Shown here in pieces: positions 10,877 to 23,384 of a DNA stretch of 64,000 nt. The stretch covers positions 124,001-188,000 of the forward strand of contig MU401483.1 in NCBI GenBank assembly GCA_022579005.1. The letters are read 5' to 3'. The position numbers and the translations under genes are program-made. The stretch's first letter is position 1. Every line of letters begins with the position of its first letter. Below the pieces are notes generated by a model that saw nothing but the letters and a program-made list of their open reading frames with translations, did not search any database and was not told the origin of the DNA. The stretch comes from Poronia punctata. Taxonomy: Eukaryota; Ascomycota; Sordariomycetes; Xylariales; Xylariaceae.

Positions 10877-13800
10877 GTTGGCCTGAACTGGTTCTAAAAC
10901 CGGAAGGTTCCAAAAGATGAAAGGGAGGTATAATCTAAAAGGGTCTCAAAGCGAGGTGGTATTCAACACGAGCTTCAGTGAACAACAGTAACTAGCGAGC
11001 CGGGTCAAAGTGGAATGGGTGTCAGGTTGGAGAAGTCTGTCATATGAATGGAAGAAAGACACGGGAGGAGCTGAGGGCCAGTATTGGCTTCTCAGCTATT
11101 ATGAGGGGGGCGGACGTGTTAGACAAGACAGTGGCGAGTGACAGGTAAACCAGGGGGGGGGGACTAGTCTGCCGGAAGTCTAGGTAGGTTTGGTTGGGTT
11201 GTTACTGAAACAGCGAAATGTTGGTAAGAAGATCCTTTGGTTTGGGAAATGGAACGTTTACTGTCTGTAGTCGGCATGGACAAAGGACGATCCACCGCAA
11301 ATGGCCACGGATACAGGTTTCCTGGATGTCTAGGTTGGGCAACCGGGCAAAGCACCGGCGTACGGAATGCGCTTCACATGCCCTAGGTGCCTAGGTGTGC
11401 TGAGGTAGCTGTAGTTCGGGGGGGAGCAATGCAGACTTACATACATACATACCATAACAGTACATAAGGATTACCTATCCTCCATCATGTCTGGTTCATA
11501 CTGGGCCCATAAAGTCTCATAAAGTCCTTATGGCTCATATGGGTACTTTGATGTCTCGGAGAATATTTAGTGTGCCAGGGTGCAAAGCATCGAGGTCCAC
11601 CATATTTTGAACGTTGTAGTTGCTTGGTTCCTCGACCCCTTTGGTTGCTTTGGTACTAGACGACTAGGATGTAAAAGTACTAGTCTGATGCTCTTACCTT
11701 GGAGGTAGGAATATCTGTAAAGGAAAGAGGTAGTGAGTTCCCTTTTCAAAATTTTTAATTCAAAGGCAATTGGCACAACACACGTCACTCATCAGGTGCA
11801 AGCCCAATCGAGTTCATCATGTGCAACAGAGCGCTGGCTGATTGGTTCAAGGGATTTGGCAGGCCTTACCAGTCCTAACCAACCAGCCATTTGGAGCCTC
11901 AGTTGAAAACTTAACCTGCCATCTCTGGCCGGCGATCTCGGTATTACTCTAGGATCGAAGCTCTGGATGGAAGGTTTTGTCACCCGCATTAGTATGACAC
12001 TAAACTCAACTAAAAACAAAACATTGAAATACCTAACCTCCTATCATACTTGAGCTAATGCAAAGTTGTGACGTTCCCGTTGGTGGAGCCAGAACCTCAA
12101 GGTAGTTAATAAAGTTTTGCTAAAAACACCATAAATACCAGCCATCAGCCTTATTACTAGGTATACTAGTCTATGTTAGGTAAACTAGGTATGTTATTGT
12201 GACCATGGCGATCTACTGTTGCTTGCTTTCCCGGTAAGGTGCCAACTCAAACCTCGGAAGATTTTCTGACATCTTCAAAATCGTAGGCGCGTGCCGAGTT
12301 TTGACTACCTACCTGACTAGACTGTGGGCACACGGTGACGGGGCTATCACATATGTACATTGATTAGCATTTCGGTGTTGTGCATATGTACCTACCTTTA
12401 GTCTAGGGATTCATTCTCAAAGTGCGGGATATCATGTAGACATGTAACTAGCCTCTAGATAGGTAGCAATCTGTCCTTTCATATTATTTGTCCCCAGGTC
12501 TGCGAAAATTACTTCTTCCATGCAAGCCGGCCGCAATTCCCATATGGGTCCCAATAGAGCCGCAACGGCAGATTCAGTATGATACAGGGGTTTCCATGGA
12601 TACCTTGGGCCATGCAACCTTCTATACGTACATGAGTATAGTCCGGATAGTCGATAGTGAATCTAAGGTAGCGATTCTGCACGTACATGCCCGTCAGTGC
12701 GGGGAGGAGAGGGTGTGAATGTTGTCGGCTCAGGTGCGAGTAGGGATGCGCTCGCAGTCTCAATATGACGACGACCCCGCTTCAATACCAATGCTAAGTA
12801 AGTAAGTATCGCGATGATAGAATCTAGTATTGCGACAGCACCAGGAATCATAATACTACTACTCTCCGGCCTATAATCAACAACAAAGCAGACAAAATGA
12901 AATAAATACATTGAAATTACATTAGTATCTTAAGAACAGACTTTAGAGGTAGGTACTCAAAAGTTTTAATAGGGCTCAAGACGGGATTGTCTCGTGCTAC
13001 AGATTGTTAGAACTTATACCTACTGCAAACAACCTTTATTAGCCATATATACATACACGGCAGACTAGGTACACATACACACATAACAATTCTGGACATG
13101 TTCTAGAAACAACTTTCGAAGGTTAAGCATGATCGATTTGGTTGATGGTATTGGTACAGCCTCAATTACTTGATATAGGCTTGTCAAGATAACCGGCCCT
13201 CTCGAAATCCTCATTGGTCATATACTCGTAGATTGGGACGTGTGGCTTGTGTGCCTGCCTTGCAACTGGGTTGGTAGTCGGAGTGTCGATGATCCTCGTC
13301 CCCTGAGCGAGTACCTTCTACTGTAGGTAGGTCGTCCAGGCAGGTACTACCTGACTAGTCTAGTCTAGATAGTTTGTAATAATGCGTAGCCTAATAAGGC
13401 ACCTTAAATAAGTAACAAGCTGCCACACGCTTGCCCGCTAACCCGCGGTCAGGGTAACTTGCTTTAAAGTATTTATCGGGGCCTACTACGTTACATCATT
13501 ATCGAACTGCCATTTCCTAGCAACGACGGGCAAAACCTCCACCCCCCCGCGATGGGCCTTCAGACACTTTCATGGCATTGTATTATGTAGAAATGTAAGA
13601 CATTGGTTGTAACCATTAGTTTGCCAGTCAACCCAGTCCAGTTTTTTGATGCCGAGGAACATGGTTACTACCCTCCCATAACAATCAGTCTAGCACTTGA
13701 TCTCTTTTATTCCCCCTTGGGCATGGCTTCGCTCTATGGTTACAGCACTTTCTTCGATCCGTCCATCCATCCCTCCCACCCCCGTCCGTCAAGTAGCCAG

Positions 13801-15348
13801 TGAAGCTCAAGCAAAGCTTTGCAGCCGACAATTTTTTGCTTGCGCCAGCTCTCATATCGCACTCGAGACACAAGCACCGGCATATCGACAGTTGCAGTAA
13901 CGCCGCTCTCCACACCCAGGGGACGGTGTCACAGTACTACCATTGGAAGGTCACCTGCCTAGGCCAGCATTGTTCCCAGGTACAGATCTCCAGGTCCGCA
14001 TTGTCTGTCCCCTCTTATTCGCCCGGTGCTCGTAGTTCTATTCGGCCCTCCCTGGACGACGTTGGATCTGTATAGTCGAATGTTTTAGTGCAGCACATCA
14101 CCAACGTCCCTCTATCGGTCCACCACCCTTTCCACCGTCTCGTCCACTCGATCAACGACAGCGCGAGTCTTCATTGCGTGGTACCTGCTGTTCCTCTTGT
14201 ACCTGTGCGCCTCTATTGCACCTGCACATCTACACCTCTGTACGTACGCAACATCGGTGCAGTCTGTGCATATCTGGCCATCTATCTGTTTGGCTTCCTC
14301 TTCGGCCTTACTGGGTAAACTAGACCGGGTCCTATGTTCTAACCTAAGCTCTCAAGCGCGAGATCATTTCCCGCCCGTAGTTCCGGGATAGAGGGTCCCT
14401 GTTCCCTCGTTGCAACTTACAAGCAGGGGTTGTTGTTTGATCGGCTAGACAACTTCGTATCTGACAGAAGCTGTGCTAAACTTCTGGCAAAGGCTTTGTA
14501 GTTCCTCTTGCTGCTTGAGGTCGCCATTGTTACCTCTGGACTACTCGATCGTGTCCTTTCTGTTTACCAGCCCAACGATCTACAATCTACGACTGACTGA
14601 ACTGCCTGACCTGGTAGGCTAACTGGACTTGCTTTGCATGGTGCCTGCTGTGCCCCTACCCAGGTAATCCGTTAGCTCGTCGTCCCCTAACCTAGACGGA
14701 GGGCCCCTCCCCCCTTATCCGTCCAACTGCATTTGTCCAGAAGAACCGCTCGCCTTTATTATTAGATTACATATCGTTGTATCTACGGTACTTTTACCAC
14801 CTGCAGCCACCTCTTGCCCATATTGCATCACTTGTCCGTGCTGTAACTTACCTATTGGGGCTTCGTCGCCCTATTCTGTTACCTGCCTTCTCTCTTCCAG
14901 CCCGGGCCTGAGTTCTCTGGTTGGCTCTCTGGTTTTTGTCTCATCTGCGGACTCTTCAGGCCCAGATCTCGCCTAACCGACCGCTTTTTCGGTTGCTTGT
15001 TACCGTCACAGCCATTGTGCCAGACATTGTGCCGGCAGGTTCCATTTTCTCCCGGCCCAGCTCTTTTGCTGCCCATACGAAATCCGACGCGGCCAACGAG
15101 GACGAGGTGCAACATTCACTCGCTTGTTTCTCACTTGCACATGTTCCTTTGACGCTACTCTGTTCTGAGACATGGACAGCGTTGCTTGAGAGGCCAGCCT
15201 GATTCTCTAAATCAATATCCGTTACAGCAGCCGTATAATCCCGTCCATAGCTTGGGTCTAGTCCTGCCTTTGCCTTTGGATGCCCGGGAGTATATATCGC
15301 CCCCACCCCCCCTCCGAAACATAGAAAGGTTGATCTCGCGTATCTGTC
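10877..15348. other. Large spacer between divergent dam1 and hxk3
   Basis: This 4.5-kb stretch has no supported gene. It carries many TAGGTA/TACCTA words, and its last 1.5 kb is visibly pyrimidine-rich on the plus strand. As the only DNA between two divergently transcribed pathway genes it probably holds their regulatory sites. Short open frames here show no family motifs. Confidence 0.5.
15291..15297 (+). promoter_or_regulatory. hxk3: TATA-like box upstream of hxk3
   Basis: TATATAT lies 52 bp before the first in-frame ATG (15349) and 73 bp before the second (15370). A transcription start some 30-60 bp downstream would leave a very short leader, so the second ATG is a real alternative start. 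Confidence 0.35.
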
Positions 15349-17122
15349 ATGCGGCCGCTCGTTTCCGCCATGACAAACCTGAGAAACTCGTTCCTGGCGG
15401 CGCTCAGGTCGTTCCTGCGAGGCAAATCTTTCTTGCAGGCGCTGTTCGCATTCTGGATTAGCCCGGCAAAGATTAAGGATCAGCATGGAGATGGCGAGAC
15501 GATCAGTGGCTCTAAAACCATCGCCGAGTTTTTGAGGGAGGCGGAGGACCGGTTATTGGGCCCTGTCGAAGGCGATAGGTTGCGGGGTTTTGCATCCGAT
15601 CTCAAGGCCCAATTCCGGGAGCGGTTACAAACGCATCCCGAATGCATGCTGCCGTCTTTTAACCATCTTCTGCCTTCGGGCAAGGAGACCGGTCGGTTCC
15701 TAGCCCTCGACGTTGGAGGATCAACGTTGCGGGTCGGCTTGGTCGAGTTACGGGGCCGCGGGGCCAGCGGGCGCGAGTGCGAGATCGTACGGCTGATCAG
15801 CTTCAAGATCACACCGGTCATCAAGAAGCTTAAGGGTATGGCCTTCTTCGAATGGATGGCCCAACGGATCAACGAGGTACTGCTTAAGGACGGGTCAGAA
15901 TATACTCAAGGCCCCATACCTATAGGCTTAGCATGGAGCTTCCCCGTCGAGTACGCTCCCTTCCCAAACACTTTCCGCCTGCATCCACTGACAGAACCCC
16001 TAGACAAGTATCATTAGGTGGCGGCTTGTTGATGGGCATGGGCAAAGGTTTTCTGGCTACCGAAGGTCTCCTTGGCCAGGATTTAGGGGAGATCATTAGA
16101 GTTGCTTGCCAGGCCCAGGGGCTCAACGTCCAACTCGCCTCTATCATCAACGACAGCACCGCCACGCTTCTCTCACAGGCCTACACACACGCCGAGACAC
16201 GGTTTGGCCTTATTCTGGGTACCGGTACCAACATCGCCGTTCACCTACCCGTATCCGCACTGAGCCGGTTCAAGTACGGCTCCCGGGCTGAGAGCTGGTT
16301 CGACTCGGCCAGACATGTAATCGTGAATACAGAGCTGGGCATGTTTGGGCACGGCATCTTGCCCACAACTCGGTGGGATGAGCGCCTGAACGATTCCCAC
16401 CCCCGGCCGGAATTCCAACCGCTCGAACACTTCCTCAGCGGCTACTATCTAGGCGAAATTTGTCGTCTCGCCATTGTTGAGGCCGTTGAGACAGCGGGCT
16501 TATTAGGGGGGCAACTACCGCCGTCCCTTGTTGAGCCATACTCGCTCGACACAGAGATCATCTCGCGAATGGAAGCGTAAGTAATTTCTAAAATCGACCG
16601 TCCGCCCTCGTATAGTAGCCCTCGGATCCGAGACTAACGCTGATTGTCTTGTATAGAGATACCTCCACTACCCTCGAGAAAGCCACGATCGCTTTTACAT
16701 CCGCCCACCCCTGTCCCATTCCCGCCACAACAGAGGACATCTCTACAATCCGAGCTCTTGCTTCTTTCATCTCACGGCGATCAGCGGCCTTGCTTGGTGC
16801 GGCCGTATTCGCACTCTGGGAACTACGATACGAGACTTCCACTGAGCAAGTGCGCGACAGCACAGGAGAAGAAACGGAGGCAGGACTAGACGAGGATCTC
16901 ACGGCTTCGCCGCACACAAAGGTCGCATTTAATGGCTCCGTCATCGAGCACTACCCAGGCTATCTTGCTAGGTGCCAAAAGCACATTATGACGCTGGTCG
17001 CCGGAGCGAAGGATCCCATACTTGCGAGGGGCTCCATCGAGCTCGTACCGACGGTAGAGAGTTCCATCACCGGTGCGGCTGTTGCGCTGGGCTGCGCGCT
17101 TGGCGAGAGCCAGGCCGCGTAG
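15349..17122 (+). CDS. hxk3: Hexokinase-family N-acetylglucosamine kinase, GlcNAc cluster
   Basis: It probably phosphorylates GlcNAc to GlcNAc-6-phosphate, the entry step of the pathway. Inferred exons are 15349..15950, 16004..16576 and 16657..17122, giving 546 residues. The hexokinase motifs are present in order: phosphate-1 (LALDVGGSTLRVGLVEL, near 120), the sugar-site LAWSFPVEQVSLGGG spanning intron 1, catalytic Asp251 in IINDSTATLL, phosphate-2 (LGTGTNIAV), NTELGMFG, SGYYLGEICR, and the adenosine-site SSITGAAVALGCALG near the end. Several motifs differ from glucose hexokinases (NDST rather than NDTVGT), as expected for the divergent HXK3/HxkC-like branch. The N terminus has an amphipathic-to-hydrophobic stretch (FLAALRSFLRGKSFLQALFAFW) that could attach it to a membrane. 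The start could be 15370 instead. Adjacent dam1, ron1, nag3 and dac1 support the GlcNAc role; substrate is inferred from context. Confidence 0.88.
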
Positions 17123-18131
17123 AGTGCAGACGGCATGGTTTGTTGGCGTAGCGGCCAAAAGACCTGTATATAGTAGGCTTCTCGGAACCTTAAATATCGT
17201 CATCTTTGACGGGGTTTATTTTTTATTTTCCTTTTGCTGCATAGCGCGCGGCAGTGGCAGCGGCCATGAGTTCCTGTTCATTGCTTGTCGGGTGTTTTCC
17301 TCATGATACCGTTGATTTTCAAGTGTCATCACTACTATGGGAAAGATGGCTCGGTTGAGCGGATGGTGCTGGTTTGGGAGGCTTTTTCGACGTACGGAGC
17401 GTTCGCACGCACATATCATATAACAGAGCAAATTTAGAGTAGAACGAGCAATGATACCGCTATGCATTTCCCTTTTACCATCTTTATAATCTCAAGGCAA
17501 CTCCTCTCAGTAGGTAGGGCATGGTTAGGGACTGATGCATAGCTGACGGGCAACGGACGAAATCGGACGATACAAAACGGTCCGTAAGTACCTACGTAGT
17601 ACCGGCCACTAACGGCCTCTTCATAATCAAGACGTGCTTCAAATGACAAAGTACATACTATTGAGGAGGCAATATAATCGAAGATGGGGTATATCGTGGC
17701 CGTGATGCGTCCAATCCCTTCCGCTCCCCCTATCCTATCTGTCCTTCACTCTTGCCGAGAAATATGATGGGGATATGGAGTCTACCTGGCCTGACAGGTG
17801 TTTTATCCGCCGGCTATAGTTACAACTACAGAGGCCAGGGTCCAGGGTCCAGGGTCCAGGGTCCAGGGAGGTCACTGTCTAACCAGAGCCAGTAACAAAA
17901 TATCGTTCAAAGTAAAAGGGAAATGAGATGGTAGAAAAATACACAGAGCGAACATTTCTTCGTCAGTCTGGGCGAAAAATTCAACGTGATCTCATAAGAG
18001 GTGGCCATCGGCCCCAGGTAAATGTTTTTGATAACCGACTTTTTGATGTCCAAGGCTTTACTTGCTTGCTTGCTTCCCTTCCTTCTGCTAGGTCGTCCGA
18101 GATACATTTGTAACATATTGTAACGTAGGGG
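17123..18131. other. Spacer between convergent hxk3 and ron1
   Basis: The genes end towards each other, so this stretch should hold two 3' untranslated regions. No coding sequence is supported. A four-copy GTCCAGG repeat is at 17836-17868. Confidence 0.5.
17836..17868 (+). repeat. 7-bp tandem repeat (GTCCAGG units)
   Basis: About four and a half tandem copies of a 7-bp unit lie downstream of hxk3. They look perfect apart from the ends. Confidence 0.8.
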
Positions 18132-19878
18132 TTAATCTGCCGAGAAATACCTTTTCGACTTGCTCCTAATTTGTTGTGCTTTGATCTCTTGTGGTAGAGC
18201 TATGTGATGCACGAGATGTGGGCGGTAGACTGTATCGACCAGCGGAGTCCTACTAACGAGTCAGTAAACCTAGCTAACCCATTGGCAATGTCTTGGTCTT
18301 CTCCCCGCAGTCGCATTGGAAACTCACCAATCGTCCACACTAAGCGGAAAATATTCGTACAACTCTTCCTCCTCTTCTCCCGGACTGCCACCCATGCTGG
18401 GATTCGTTAATGTCCGGTGCATTCGCGGGCTTGTCAAGGAGTCGGTAGTCGAACGGTTGTTGGGGCTGCGTTCGTCTTCAGACAAGGACAAGCTGATGGG
18501 TGCGCTTGGATTAGACGAGTGTTTCGCATTCTTGGGTGGGCTTTCTTGGTTCCATCCAGGAACAGGTGGCCGGTTCGGATTAGGCGAGACGGCCAGCCTT
18601 TTAGCTGGATGCTGGCTGTTCTGTCCCGGCGCCGAGGCCGGGGTGGCTGCCCAATCGCTCGGCCGCGACGCGATGGTCGCACTACTGGCCGACGAATACT
18701 GATTCAAAGACTGGGCCGATTCTATCTTTTCCGTCTTGAAGTTGGGGGTCGGCGCGGTGCTCGCGTCACTCTGCGTCCGAGCCCTCTCGCCATTGTTGGG
18801 CGTCTTCTTGTCCGCCGTGAGAGGCACGTCCTTTCGGCTGTCGAAGTTGCGGGGACTCCGTCCGCGCACAATGACCGGTCCGCTCTGGATATCGGCGATC
18901 TTCATCAGCTCACCACTTGCCTTCATTTTCCCGAGCAGACTGATCTGCACCACATAATGTTGCTGCAAACCCTTCCGCCGCCCATTGTTGGCCGTTGCGC
19001 TCTTAAACTGCAATCGCTTCCACGATACGGGCAGACTGACCCGGTGTCCGTCTACTTCCTGCCCGCCGCTTAGGTCCAATAGGATTTTGGGCGGTGCGCC
19101 TTGCACTTTGGTTTCCTGTCCTTCGCCGAGGGCCGGGTTGTTACTCTTCCAGGGAATACTAATAACCTCGGTAGGCTTGCCCTCGATACTCTCCTTGGCG
19201 GAAATAGAGGCATAAAATTCGACAATGGGGATCGCGCGTCCTTGCTCGTTCATGACTTGGGTGCAGTGCCTCGGCATCGTGATCTGGCCCGAGCACTGCC
19301 AGAGATTCCGTCGATAGCAGGTCAACTCTAGTGGGCGGCCCGTGGTCTCACCTCCAAAGACATCTTCGGCGACGAAGAACATGCCATATAGTTCAGCCGA
19401 CATATTAATCTCCGAATATGCACCTATGGCATCGTCGACAGGCGTTGCTTTCACCGACGTGGGTGAGAAACCGAGCAACTTGTCGTCCGGCTGTTGCGGG
19501 GAAGAGCCTTCATCGTGCAGAGCTTCCGGGTGGGGCGTGGTCTCGTAGGGTCTCGAATAATTGAATGGATCTTCAAAGGTAGTTGTAAACGTATCGAAGT
19601 CGACCGAGGGAGTAAAACTGAACGACGGGATGTTCCCATTCACACTGTTCCTAGGACCGTCGATTAGTACCGCGCATTGGACAGGCGCAGACTGGGGGAA
19701 GTGCCGGGGCGCTCGAGAATAGCAGAGGAGCCCCGAAGAAACTAACTCACAGCATAGCATCGTCAAAATTCATGTCGGGATCGAACCCGTCGATCCCAAG
19801 TTCCGGACCGGCCATACCGGGATTCATCCTCATGGCATCGCCAGGGCCAGGCGCCGGCATCGAATTGTAGGCCGCCAT
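18132..19878 (-). CDS. ron1: Ndt80/PhoG-type transcription factor RON1, GlcNAc cluster regulator
   Basis: RON1 is the Ndt80-like activator of the GlcNAc genes in Trichoderma and is related to XprG and VIB-1. Inferred exons on the minus strand are 19751..19878, 18328..19650 and 18132..18249, giving at least 522 residues. The Ndt80 DNA-binding domain spans about 145-325, with LELTCYRRNLWQCSGQI, VSLPVSWKRLQFKSAT, and QISLLGKMKASGELMKIADI leading to SGPVIVRGRSPRNF. A disordered Ser/Pro-rich segment follows. Exon 3 is easily missed because a GTGAGT donor coincides with a stop codon; it restores a conserved-looking tail (DTVYRPHLVHH, then SKSKRYFSAD). The first exon may be incomplete: the open frame continues upstream without an ATG, so a further 5' exon joined at a CAG near 19920 is possible. 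Confidence 0.9.
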
Positions 19879-22800
19879 TGCATCGTAGGGGCTGGTAGCG
19901 CCCCCCTGGTAGACGCTCACCCTGGGGCAAGGTCCAATGCTGCCGCCGGAAAGACGAACGGTCGATCTTCGGTCAGGGCGAGTTGTTTATATGTATGTGG
20001 ACGCTAACGGGGGAAGTTGTGCTGGGACGGTCCGGTCCGGTAAGGGCACGGCGCGAGAGTTTGATCCCGTTCGGCTTCGTCGGAATGGCAATATGAGTGC
20101 CTAGTAGGGCTGTATTTCCTCTTGATGGTATATGGCGACTTGGCACTTGAAAAATACAAGGACGCTATAGAACAATATGTGATTTTACAGTAGATAGTAA
20201 TGGGATGTCCCTTTTTCGCATAAGCGAGCGGAAGACGGAATGCAAACACACAAAGCCTGGCCGGGTGGTGGTGGATGCGGATGTGGATGGGCTCTCGTGG
20301 TGGTGGAGAACTTAGGTGCTAGGCAAGCAGATATGGAGACTCTTGGCCGTCAGCTGGTCAGCCGTGGCTGGTGGGATACCTCTTTGGTTTGTACTGTACT
20401 CGTAGGTAAAGTACCTAAATAATAATAAATCGTCTAGGTATTTGACCAAAGACTGGCTGGACATCCCCGAGATCTAGCTGAGCCGCTGAGGTAAGGTATG
20501 CGGGCTTGTGCACGTCTGGGGCGACAAGTAATATGGACTTAATAGCTTAACGCGGACAAACTCCTGCCCAGAGTTGCCCAGAGCTCCTGCTTAGGTTTAT
20601 TAGGTAAGTATGTGTCGGTACTTTAGGTACCTAGGTAGTCTACCAACGTACATGTCCAGCAATACCTACAAGTACCTACACAAACAATCTTATCATGTCT
20701 TTTTACGTGTACTGGCGAACTGGTTTGTCTATTTGTGATTGATGATTGGTGACTGGCGGTGGCTACTTTCGATACCTATGTAGAAGCTGGTAACCTAGTC
20801 TATTCTACTACACAGCTGTATTGTTGGAGATGATCTCATTTGGGGGTTTACACCGAGCGCGGGCCCGTCATGACGCCGTGCATGTCAAAAGAGCCTCCAA
20901 GGATACTTCACACATACGAATACCTACTTATGGTTCACCTCCGTGTCTATCAATGCACCCCTCCAAGAATATGACAGCAGATAGGGTGATATCGGTATCC
21001 GATCCGATCATACCCGGAAAGGCTGCGGCAGTAAAATGACAATGTGACCGTGCCAGGGGGATATGAGAAGATCAGTGTCCCTGTAATTGGAATATCACCG
21101 ACTCAACTTATTGTACCTATCTATCTAGAGGAATCTGTACGTATACTTTGTAGGTAACCCTACAGCGTGATACCAGCTTCAGGCGGGTTCGGAAATAGAT
21201 CATGTGCCTTGTGCTAGACCACCCACACCCTTAAATGTACGTATATAAAGATACTTTAGGTAAAACGATCAAAAACACCTACCTATCTTCACGTAGATTA
21301 CCCCCTAGGTTTAACTTGGATACAAGACACCAAGTTTGCAATTGGCGCCCCAAGTATTATCTATTTTCTATTGTTATCAAGCGATAATGAACAGTGGGGG
21401 GTCGGCATCCTTTCTAGAACTACTGCTTCCTATAATACTACGCTGGACCCACGAGAGTTGGGGGCCCCTCCCCTGAAGCTTGAGAGCCTCGTCATTCATG
21501 CTATCTAGCCTTGAGGTATTACTTCTCGCTTATAAAAACCTTGTAAGGTCGGAGCCGGAACTACACAACAGCCTGCTAGGTTAGGAACATGCAAGAGAAG
21601 TTACGCATTCGTGGAGAGGGATGAAACAGGCGATCGATCCCAAGGCTAGATAGATACGTCGGGTTATTCGCCTCCGACTATTTTTTATGTCGGACATCGG
21701 GAGAGAGGGCGGGATTTGCCCGGGGTTCATCAATGATCAAGGGAATGGGGCACTAAATCTGGATTAGTGTATAGAAGGATTCCGACGAATCGTTTTGGTG
21801 TTTTCTGTAATTATTAATTACACGTACATACCCTCCTGATTTGATTCCTCGAATCCGGGGTCGAACACTTTCTTCGGATTTGGATTGCCTACATTGGTTA
21901 TAGTTTTCCATGTGCTTAGAGTAGGTAGTCCAGGAGGTAACCTAACCTAGATTAGTTCTCCCTACGCGTCAGTTAGGGAGGCTACGGTAACTTGGCATCT
22001 TGGATAAAAGTAGGCAGCGCAGAGAGCATCATACGTGCTAATTGTGTTCTATGTCTACGCACAAATACGTGTAGCCTTAGGTATCTATCTAGTGCCAGAC
22101 TAAAGAAATATCTTATTTCTGTCTAGTAAGCTTAATTCCTATTGTAACTCAAGACGGCGCTATCTTGGTAGATCTCCCCAGAGATGCTTGTTGAGTTCCA
22201 CGCCTTGGTGGGGCCTTTCCCTTCAGGCGCCCCATCTCACCCTAGACTAGCTGCGGCAGGGGGGGGGGAGAAGAATACCTCATGTTTCGTTCCAGAGGGC
22301 TAGTTTGAACTCCTCGAACACACCACGGGGGAGAATCAAACATACCAATTGGTTCGATTTCGAAACACATCTACTGTTATCTGTGCCGGCTGCACCTAGT
22401 AACCACTACCCTTCTTCTTCTTATTCTCCTCCTCCTAGAACTGACGATATGCAACTTGCCATCATCGAGGGTTTTTTTTTATACCTCCCTCCCGAGTCCC
22501 GATAGATCGTGCCAGTGGTCCACTATCTAATTATACTAAAAGGTTAAGAAGCCTTTAACTCCTAAAGACGCTGAAGTGGGTTGAAAGGACCTGAAGGATT
22601 GTCGGAAGATCCTTGGCCGTGACCCTTTCTACGCAATGCTCTCCATCCTCTTCATCCTATTGTAAGAGGCTCTGGCTGGTTTTCTCCCAAGGTGGCGAGC
22701 CCCCGAGTATAATTGTGTATGAATGATGGCACTAGACTGTGTTATGAGATGCTTACAATCGCGCTTGCATTTACTAGTCTAGGTGCAGTGAGGCCCTCAC

Positions 22801-23384
22801 GTGGTTTTGCCGCACAGCATCGGTAATGCTAGCATGTTCGATAAGAATGATGCCCAAAATAAGTATTTCGGTGGGTTTGAAGCAACAAACTGTAACTGTA
22901 CCTGTACCTGCACCTTGTACCTGTACATTAGATGGGTCAGGTATGCCCCAAATCATCTCTCTACTGAATATGCTTTAGTAGTGCCTAATACTGTCGTGAG
23001 CTTACAGTAGCACGGCGATGGTTTGCCGAACATATCATAATACAATGCAAGGGAAACGCTATTTAAGCAATCAAGTAAACTGGGTGGTCTAAATACAGTT
23101 GTTCCTTGGGCAATCTACCGGGTTTTAGCGTTGCACACATTAACTAAGATCCCTGAAATTGACATCGAATAAATCGTGGTGGTTGGTATGATGAAGTTGT
23201 AGCTACCTCGTAGATGGGTAGTCGTGGTAGAATTGGTGGTCATAGAGGTTATATAGGGGGTTGCCTTCGTTTCCACGCCTTGCGGGCAACGCCTTGCGGG
23301 CGCCGTCTTGCGTAGGAAGGGCGAGAGAAAAGGCAAGTCGACACTGCTCTTCTTGGACACATATGTTTATAGATGACACTTTAA
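19879..23384. other. Spacer upstream of ron1 and downstream of nag3
   Basis: The 3.5-kb stretch has no supported gene. It is dense in TAGGTA/TACCTA words around 20400-20660 and 21120-21310 and has a G-run at 22259-22268. Part of it must be the ron1 promoter. Confidence 0.5.

Noticed and set aside
13500..15290. Very long pyrimidine-rich 5' leader of hxk3
   Set aside because: A TATA-like box at 15291-15297 close to the start codon makes a short leader more likely.
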